Below, piece by piece: positions 56,199-64,000 of a stretch of DNA of 64,000 nt. The first letter of the stretch is position 1, and each line of letters opens with the position of its first letter. The position numbers and the translations under genes were made by a program. The notes beneath the pieces are model-generated. The model saw nothing but the letters and a program-made list of their open reading frames with translations, was not told the DNA's origin and did no database searches. The stretch comes from Roridomyces roridus (taxonomy: Eukaryota; Basidiomycota; Agaricomycetes; Agaricales; Mycenaceae). Location: positions 1,240,001 through 1,304,000 of the forward strand of contig JARKIF010000006.1 of NCBI GenBank assembly GCA_029378245.1, read 5' to 3'.

Positions 56199-57535
56199 AG
56201 AGAAAGGAATGCAGTAGAGAGTGGAAGAAGAGGAGCGAGAGTCAGAGTCAGAGTCAGAGCGACGTAGCGGGGTGGCTGACAGCGAAACGAATGCCAGCCG
56301 AAGTGCGCCACCGCATAGCTGCTCGTAAGTAAGAACGGAGATGAAAGGCTAAGTATAGCGTTTAATACCCCATCGGAGATAGTTTCGCAACCTGGTAGTT
56401 AGGTACCACCAAACAAGAGGTTCCTAACCTTGCCTAGCCGCGCGAACCTAAAACTCCGTTCTGCATAAGTTAGCATGTTGAGGAGACGGAAGTTACAGAA
56501 TTCTCCCTTCGTCTTGGTACAGCGGTTTTCAAAACAGTATAAGTACGGGAAGTTGTGATCCCGCAACTCAGTTTTCGCTGCCGTGAATCCGTTGTTTCGC
56601 TCCATGCGACTCCACAACTCAATTCAACAGCTGTGCAGTGGTGCGGGGGTATTTCCTCTTGCGTATCGCACGACCCTGGCCGGACCCGGCAGCCAAAGAT
56701 AGTCAAGCCAATTATAACTTATGGGTGGAGCACTCCATCGAAACCGGCCGTATCATGTTGAAATGTAGAACACTCGGAAAGAAAAAGTCGGTGTACCATC
56801 ATTCCCCAATCATCCACCGGAGGGAGTGGAACCCAGTTGTCGAACACACTGGATATACTTATTCGACGCCGATGCTGCTCAGCCGAGTTGAGCTGGCCAT
56901 GGATGGAACCAACAGTAGATCCTTGGATCGGGCTAACCAAGAAAATGGACGCGTGTGGCGCAAGACGCAATCAACCGACGACTGGATTCCGCTTCAGCCA
57001 CAGACCCAAATTCTCATCAGAGGAATGCCATAAAAAAGTCAACGAAGTCTAACTACGTGGAACCCCAAGTCCTGTAAGCTGTGTGTGTCATCCAGGGATA
57101 CACCCTAGCATCGGCGGCAGAGCAACGATCAGCGAAAGGATGCAAATCCACGAACCGCCCCGGGCTGATCTAATGCTCACGTGGAACTCGGAAAGAAAAC
57201 AATCCTACCGCCCTGCCGACGTATGTATCGAAGGGAGTCGAATCCAGGTCTCATCCACAGAGTATTCGAGGCCTAAGTGATATGCTCGTTCAGCTGGATG
57301 CTTTCAATGCGTTAGCAAGAGAGAAGAAGGTTATCTCACCGAGCGGGTGAATTCCGTGGACGAAAACTGTTCTGCGAATGTACGCAAGCAACCACGAGGA
57401 ATCGAACCCCGGTCTGGAGCACAACAACAGCTTGCCAACGGTGCTAGACTCAACTGGATCCCTTGAAATGATTCACCAGCAATTACGTCTAGCGTATGTA
57501 GCGAAAGGTGAATTTTGCCCGAAAGAGATATAGGT
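56199..57535. other. Intergenic part of duplicated segment, copy 2
   Basis: Collinear with 1251-2570. A minus-strand tRNA-like B box at 57398-57408 sits in a stretch of about 20 bp absent from the matching place in copy 1 (about 2440). Another box-like site lies near 57233. No gene. Confidence 0.45.
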
Positions 57536-59496
57536 CTAGTAATCCACCGCTGCCGCAAGCAATTCCTCAAACTTGGGCGACCCCCAACCACCTTGAATGC
57601 ATTTATGAGCCCAAAAACGAAAAAAAACAAGGAAAAAAGAATACACTCACTCAACGGATCCCAACCCACACCCGCATCAAACGCCAGCCCACCCGCAGGA
57701 CACTCGTAACCTGTATTCCTCCCTTCCGTCACATCCGTAAACGCTCCCCGTTCTTGAGCCACGGAATAAAGGAACGGATTGAGGAACCCGAGTACAGGTT
57801 TCCCCGCCGCGACGAGCCGATCGTTGACTAACGCGATGATAGCAGCGAACAGAGGCGAAGAGGCACTCGTCCCGCTACCCAAGCTGGGCGTCGTCAACCC
57901 ACCGTCCAAAATGGCGAAATCCCACCCCTGGACAGCGACGTCGGGGAATCCGCGCCCACTCGCATTAAACACGCCGGTAAAGTTCTGTGGGATGCCGGTC
58001 TGCAAAAAGTTTGAGACGGCGGTGGTTTGGTAGTCTGGGGTAGAGAAGTAGTTGGAGAAACCACCGCTGCTGAGGTTCAAGGCTTTTTCCTCCCAGCCGA
58101 ATGTCGCTCCGACGGAGGTCACCCAAGGGCAGGAGGCGGGGAATACGGGGATGAACGGGGTTTCACAGACGGAGGCAGAGTCGTGTCCTCCGTGAACGCC
58201 TCCCTATTCAATCTTAGCGACGTGGTTAAGCAAGGTGAGGGACGTACGTCTCCAGATGCAAAGATGACCGAGATGCCGCGTGCACCCAAGGCCTTGTAGC
58301 CGTCGCAGATTCGTCTGGAGGAATTACATTTTAGATCGTTTGCAGTGAGAGAGAAACTACTTACGTTGCCATGCTCAGGTCAAACGAATCCTCGTTTCCA
58401 CCCCACGAGGTCGTCATCACCGTCGGCGGATTGTCGAGCCCAGCGATGAAAGTCGTCGTGTCCAAGAAACTGGTGGCAAGCGATGCAATCGGATTACCTA
58501 CAGAGAGGAAGTCGACAGATACGTTTGTCGCGATACCTGGATCCGTCTCAACGAAAATCTAGTGAAATCCAAGATAGTACTCGCACCCATGGTGTACTCC
58601 ATGTCCAAATTCGCTTCAAAACTGATTGGCGTAGGGCCCTGAGGGTCGCTGCCGCCGCTGGTGGTCAAAACGTTGTAAGTAGTGTTGGCCGGAATATCCG
58701 GGCGGAACTGGGTGAGGAATTCCGAGATGTCGGCAATCTGCGCATGGACGCCTTGATAAGCGGCGACGAGCAGGTGGCTGGACGACTGGGTAGCTGGGGC
58801 GGCGGGGATGCCATAGAGCGCCTGCAGGCAGGTGGGAGTGATGACGCCAGCCGCAGTGCTCGTATCGCACGAGGCGTCGGCCTGGCGTTTCAAAGGCACT
58901 GGACCCGGCATCAGTCGGCCCTTGATGTGGTCGGTAAAGTCGGTGGTGGGATGGATGACCTCGACATGGCCGACGAGATGGGCGGGCAGGGATACAGAGA
59001 GGGTACGAGCGATGTTTTCGGACGTGGATCGATGGGAGAAAACGGTGAACTCGGCGTCGAAGAGCTGGTCCGCGTGCGACACAGGGAGCGTGATCGTCGC
59101 CCAATCGCCGTTCGGAGCAGTGATTTGATACTCGAGCCCGTTGGCGGACGCAAAGGATTCGAGAGCGGACAGGGTCTCCGCAGAAGGCTCGAGATACGAT
59201 TTGACCTGCAGCTTGTTAGCACGGGTTCCAGGCAAGGAAGATGATGACAGAACCTCCTCTCTCGACAGCCACTGTCGGAATTCCGGACTTCCCGGTGTCG
59301 AAATGGACGCTAGTGTAGCATCCAAACCGGCAGCGTTGTTAGGGGCAAGTCCAAGACGGAGAGTGAGCATTTGAGTTGGATGCGCGGGGCCATGGTTCAC
59401 GAATCCACGTGGAGCCGTCGCACGTCGCTCATGCACGACGGTTCCGCCGAGGCCAGTGTTACAGAGGGCAGCGACAAAGAGAGCGAGGAAGACCAT
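57536..59496 (-). CDS. Sedolisin-family (S53) serine-carboxyl pe­ptidase, intact copy
   Basis: Secreted acid protease of the tripeptidyl-peptidase/aorsin type. Five exons: 59496-58587, 58536-58365, 58314-58248, 58203-57651 and 57591-57536 (1758 bp, 585 aa). The signal peptide MVFLALFVAALCNTGLGG is the start shared by both copies; an earlier in-frame Met exists only here. The pro-region carries HPTQMLTLRLGLAP and SPEFRQWLSREEV. The catalytic Glu and Asp are E294 and D298 in SFEANLDMEYTMG. After the splice come IATNVSVDFLSVG, TTSWGGNEDSFD and ISVIFASGD. The nucleophile is S496 in GSGTSASSPLF. It ends DPLSGWGSPKFEELLAAAVDY, the usual calcium-site ending. Introns are 44-59 bp. Confidence 0.92.
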
Positions 59497-60076
59497 TGTT
59501 GAGCGCGGTTGCCAACGCAGGGTTTTATCCATCGGCTGGACATGCGCGCGCGGATCAGTCATATGGTATCAGGAACGCATGGCCGGCGGGTCGCGAAGAC
59601 TCGCGAAGATCCTCACGGCCGCTGGTTGACAGTAAGTGACCAGAAGTGACCAGTTGAGCCTGAGGCAGGGTGATGACATTACCAAGCTGCTTCAAGTTCG
59701 CTGTGGATGTGGTACGGAAGAAAGAGGAAAACAACAATTCCAAACAAACGACACACCAACTGATACCCCGAATGATTCGGATTTTAAAAGCTTGTACGCG
59801 ACTTGTAAGTTGTATTTACCTGGGGCATTGCGAGACTGTTGAGATTTCCCGAGCGCGGGAGCGAGCACGAAGAACATTGACACACTCCGGTTAGGAGACC
59901 TCAGACAACGTTAACGGATGCCCAAAGGGCAGGGAGTGCTGCTAACCCGGTTCCCGCTGCTCTCGCTCGAATGCAGTATGCGTAAGGATGTGATTCGGAC
60001 ACAAGCAGTACAAGATTCGATACAGACAGCAAAAAAGACAAGCAATTCCAATGCACACCACGCGCGTTCGTATTCT
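59497..60076. other. Flank shared with 5688-6482
   Basis: 5' flank of the sedolisin gene and 3' flank of the HTH/SAM-like remnant. It is a shortened version of copy 1 that lacks the tRNA-like island at 6068-6185. Confidence 0.4.
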
Positions 60077-60191
60077 TCACCGACTCCTCAAAGAAAACTC
60101 AGCAGCCAGGATCTCCAACTCATACATCCCTCCTGCTCCCTCCCCGCGCGGCCGCAGTGCCCGAGGCAGCACCTCTCGAAGATCCGCGGCC
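60077..60191 (-). pseudogene. 3' remnant of HTH / SAM-like gene cut by the copia element
   Basis: The minus-strand frame AADLREVLPRALRPRG, then MYELEILAAEFSLRSR and stop (60077-60079), matches the end of paralogue 1 (6483-6598) and of paralogue 2. It breaks off at 60191, exactly where the LTR begins. Confidence 0.8.
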
Positions 60192-60481
60192 TGTCAGAAG
60201 CTAGATAGCACGGCACTAGATAGCACGGCAATGCGCAGACCCTCAGTCGTCGTAAGAGACAAAAGACTGATATATTAAGTACCTAGATAGCACGGCAATG
60301 CGCAGACTACATAGACACTCGTAAGTATGTTAGATACATAAGAAAGAGATAAAGGCACATACCCCTCAGTCGTCGTAAGAGACAAAAGACTGAGGGACAC
60401 GTGTCGATGGCGTGGACGTGGGTAAGGAAGTGGAGAAGCCGGGTGTGAAGGCCCGGGGCGGATGATAATCAACTTTTGACA
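60192..60481 (-). repeat. 3' LTR of a Ty1/copia retrotransposon (290 bp)
   Basis: Read on the minus strand it starts TGTCAAAAG and ends CTTCTGACA, giving the expected TG...CA ends within a 5-bp inverted repeat (TGTCA/TGACA). A polypurine tract (GAGTGGGGG) lies directly upstream. It contains a hairpin (CCCTCAGTC...GACTGAGGG, about 60362-60396) that is partly repeated at 60239-60270, and two copies of a TAGCACGGCAATGCGCAGAC motif. The flanking host bases are CGGCC; the matching target duplication would lie beyond the window. Confidence 0.85.
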
Positions 60482-63400
60482 CCCCCACTCGACCCCGGCC
60501 GTAACCCCATAGCACGACAGAATTTGATATGTTTATCGTGCGGAAGTGCTTTGGTGAAAATGTCAGCCACCATTTCATTTGTGGGATACCACAAGACGAT
60601 TGCTTCACCCGTTGCGACGAGACCATCGCGAACATAGTGATATTTGCGCTGAATATGCTTTGTTCTAGCGCGGAATTGAGGATCCTTGGTGAGGATGATA
60701 GCAGCTCGATTGTCACAGCGAAGTTCTGTGGGATTTTCCTGCTTGTGTCCAATCTCCTCGAAGAAGGAGCGCAACCATGCAAGATGTTGACCTGCATTTG
60801 CAAGACCAATGTATTCACTCTCTGTGGAGGACATGGCAACCATGCTTTGGCGTCGACTGGACCATGAGATGGCACCGTTGTTGGAGATGAACACAAATCC
60901 AGAGGTGGATTTGGATGTATCTGAATCTCCATTCCAGTCAGCATCAGAATAGCCGTGGAAATGCATGTCTAAACCAAAAGCAGACCCGTCGTAGTGTAAA
61001 ACCCAGTCCCGTGTGCCCTTGAGATATCGCAGGGCACGTTTGAGAAGAGCCCAGTGACAAGCTTTTGGGTTTGCACTATAGCGTCCAACCATCCCAGTGA
61101 TATGTGCAAGGTCAGAATGGGTTCCAAGCATTGCCCACATGAGCATGCCTACCACACTTTGATATGAGAGGACAGGACCATCGGCACGGAAGGACATGTG
61201 TGTAACTGTGCGGTCATTATCTGGGTCAGTCTCAGAGGTGTTGGTATTGGTAGCCATAGGTGTTCTGACGGGGTCACAGTCAGACATTCCACATCGCGCC
61301 AAGACAGAGTCAATATACTGGTGTTGAGAGAGTGAAAGTGTACGCTTCTTGCGATCACGATGGATGTTCAATCCCAGGATTTGCTTTGCAGGGCCCAAGT
61401 CTCGCATTTTGTATGATTGCCTGAGTTTCTCCTTGATACGATCCATGAACTGGCGTGAAGTACCAGCAAGAAGGAGATCATCAACGTAGACAACTAGGAA
61501 GCAGAGCTGTTTGCCTTCTTTGTAGACGTAGAGGCAGGTTTCAGAGGAACAGCGAGTAAAATTCATCTGGCGAAGAGTTTTGTCCAGAGTCCGGTTCCAG
61601 GCACGTCCAGACTGGTGTAAACCATATACAGAACGATTTAGCTTCCAGCAGTAACCCGAGGTGATTGAGACGCAGGATGGAGGCATCATGTAGACATCCT
61701 CTTCAAGCTCACCGTTGAGATAGGCGGTTGAAACATCCATTTGATCAAGCTCCAAGTCATACTTAGCTGCTAGTGCACAAATGATGCGAATAGATTCCAA
61801 ATTTGCCACAGGGGCAAAAACCTCTTGGTAATCTATGCCTGCACGCTGAGTGAAGCCTCGAGCAACAATTCGAACTTTGTAGCGCTCAATCTCTCCAGCC
61901 GCATTGAATTTGACTTTCAACACTGGCTTAGATGTTATTGGGGTGACACCTTCTGGAATGGAAACCAATTCATAGACTTTGTTTGCGATGAAGCTCGCTA
62001 GTTCTTCATCCAGTCCAGCCTGCCATTTATCCGCATCAGGTCCATTCATCGCCTCATCCCAGCTTTTGGGGATGTGGGAATCAACACCATCACGAGCTAA
62101 GCCAGCAAAGAACTCTATGTCTTCAGGATCAACCACAACATATGTTCCGTCCTCTTCCTCAATCAATTCAAGATGTTGGGGCTGAGGTGGAGTAGAGGGA
62201 GACTGAGCATCTGTTTCCTGTTCTGGGGTTGATGCTGGTTTGGACCGAAGTTGCTGTGGCTTTGCAGCTGCTTGCTCATAGACGGCATTTGGGTGAGTAG
62301 CCGCAGTGCGCTCTCGACTTGTACGTCTGGGAAGTAACTGAGGGACATCTGGCAGAGAAGGTTGTGGTCTAGGATGAGTTTCTGAGCGTGGAGGATCAAG
62401 TCGTACACCACCAACTCGGCGCAATGGTGGCCCGGATGGTGCAGAAATTGATTCCTGTTTCACGGACTGAGAATCTGAAGCCCCCACTGGGGAAGAAGTC
62501 TGAGGTACCCCCACTGAGATTGATGATTGCATATTTCCTGGAGCTACAGGAATTTCGACAATTTCATCAGAATCATCAGTGTCAAAGTAAGGGGTGTTAC
62601 TTTGTTTGAGACCCTGGGCAAAGGTCTCGAAATCTGCTGTATGCTGCAGGCGTGGTTCAGAGGGATCTTGAACTTCCTGAGGAGCAGGTGAGCTCTCATT
62701 GAATTTGACATGTCTAGCAGTGATAATTTTTCCGCTGTCAAGATCCAAGAGATCATATGCGGCTTTTCCTTCATGATATGCAATGAAGACGGTACGCTTG
62801 GCATGATTTGCAAATTTGCCTTTGCGTTTCTTCTTTGGGACAAGAGGATAGGCTGGGCAACCAAATGGATGCATGTGATTGATATTCACAGGACGATCAT
62901 AGGCACTTTCATAGGGAGTTTTCCCATTCTGTGCACTGGCAGGAGAACGAGCAACAGTGTAGACAGCATGAGACATTGCAAGGTCCCAATATTTTCGTGG
63001 GAGATGGGAAGCAGCTAGATTGGTAATAGAGCAAGTAACAAGAGTTTGATTCATTCGCTCAGCCATGCCGTTCTGCTCTTCTGTGTATGGGGCAGTGGTT
63101 TCATGTATGATACCACGTCGACGAAAATCATCCTCCATTTCTTTCGATGTAAATTCGCCCCCACCATCAGTTCTAGTGAAACGGTTCCATCCAGCACAGA
63201 ATTCCCAGTGTCCTATGTGTGTTTGAAAATGCCGCTCTACAAAGTGACGCCACTCCTTGAGTTTTTTATAAACTTGGGACTTCTTGCGAGCAAAGAGAAC
63301 CCAGGGCAATGATGTAGCATGGTCCACAATCACAATCCAATAGTGATAGCCGTTCACACTTTGGGGACTGACAGGTCCTCCGACATCTGTTGAAATAATA

Positions 63401-64000
63401 TCTAGAGGTCCACGTGCAACAGTTCTGCTACGCTCAAAAGGCAATTTCTTCATTTTACCCAAAGCACAAGGTTCGCAAAATTCTGGGACCCCTGTGAGTG
63501 AAGTGATTCCTGGTAGTTGACGACTTCGGAACATATGACGAAGGCTCTCGAAATTTGTATGCCCTAATCTCCTATGCAAGTCATTGATGTCTATGGCATG
63601 CAGCGCCCTTGGGTCAGTTCCGAGGGGCTCACACTGTACACGGTAGAGACCATGCTTATGTGTGGCTTCCAGGGCAATGTCCTTGGTCTCATCATGCTCA
63701 ACAGTGCAGTGGTTTCCTACAAAATGAGAGCCAAGTTTCTTTGCAGCCAGTTGGTGGACTGAAATCAGAGTAACTGTGAATGCTGGGACCAAAAGTGCAT
63801 TTTCAATTGAAAGTTCAACCATTCCACGTTTGGTTTTGCAGGATAGACGCATGGTACCTGTTGCAATAGCTTCGCATGAAGAATTATCACCAAGGCGTAC
63901 ATTTCTTGGAGGATCAAGACGGCGTAGAGAGGACATGTCGAAGTATTTCACATTCCCAGTCATTGTGCAGGAAGCACCAGAGTCAATGAGAACATAACGG
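60469..64000 (-). mobile_element. Ty1/copia gag-pol polyprotein (5' end outside window)
   Basis: One uninterrupted frame of about 1177 codons enters from the right edge; its stop (60469-60471) lies 13 bp inside the LTR. In order: aspartic protease (LIDSGAS at the edge); the HHCC zinc finger (LHRRLGHTNFESL ... CEPC); integrase (D in DIISTDVGG, D in RTDGGGEF, E in EEQNGMAERMN); reverse transcriptase (YKVRIVARGFTQ, QMDVSTAYLNGEL, YVDDLLLAG); and RNase H (GYSDADWNGD, SSTESEYIGL, KHIQRKYHYVRD, ADIFTKALP). Integrase before RT defines copia. No stop or frameshift was seen, so the element is probably young and may be autonomous. It lies in the final exon of an HTH/SAM-like gene. Confidence 0.93.

Overview
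The window is nuclear DNA of a filamentous basidiomycete, most likely an Agaricomycete (a Mycena-like mushroom would fit; this is inference). The evidence is very short GT-AG introns of 43-62 bp, lignocellulose-decay and secreted-protease genes (GH7 cellobiohydrolase with CBM1, sedolisin), F-box and DUF6535 families typical of mushrooms, fungal bestrophin and metacaspase genes, and a Ty1/copia element. Exon coordinates below were derived by eye from splice signals, reading-frame continuity and family similarity.

Layout. (1) 1-6.6 kb and 54.3-60.2 kb are two direct copies of one segment: a GT90/CAP10-type glycosyltransferase, a sedolisin (S53) protease and the 3' end of an HTH/SAM-like gene. 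The right-hand protease is intact (585 aa). The left-hand one is a pseudogene with a CACTA-like insertion, two frameshifts and a catalytic Ser-to-Arg change. The right-hand HTH/SAM-like gene is cut by an LTR/copia retrotransposon that runs off the window with an open gag-pol frame. (2) 6.4-12.6 kb holds three tandem paralogues of an unrecognised family (N-terminal HTH, C-terminal tandem SAM-like repeats). The middle one has a 1.6-kb DNA transposon in its first exon. (3) 12.9-14.7 kb is a complete 16-exon metacaspase, followed at 15.1-18.3 kb by a DUF6535 membrane-protein gene. A piece of the metacaspase 3' end plus a second DUF6535 gene recurs at 34.4-38.0 kb, with a nearly identical 1-kb tract inside otherwise diverged paralogues. 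(4) 19.2-21.6 kb is a bestrophin-like anion channel, and 22.7-24.7 kb a multi-exon membrane protein of unknown function. (5) 24.8-29.2 kb is one F-box gene broken by five non-autonomous hAT-like elements, three of them nested; each has an exact 8-bp target duplication. (6) 29.2-34.4 kb is repeat-rich. It and 38.9-39.3 kb hold two degenerate copies of an SNRNP40-like WD40 gene. (7) 40.1-43.2 kb holds a small secreted protein and a GH7-CBM1 cellobiohydrolase. (8) 45-54 kb has a proline-rich protein and four F-box genes, the last apparently broken.

How the genes relate. No co-regulated pathway is evident. The region looks like gene-family birth and death driven by segmental duplication and DNA transposons. 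GH7 and sedolisin fit extracellular plant-biomass and protein breakdown. The metacaspase, DUF6535 proteins, F-box proteins and HTH/SAM-like proteins belong to expanded families whose roles here are unknown. More than a dozen tRNA-like T-arm/B-box islands are scattered between genes; none folds into a convincing tRNA.
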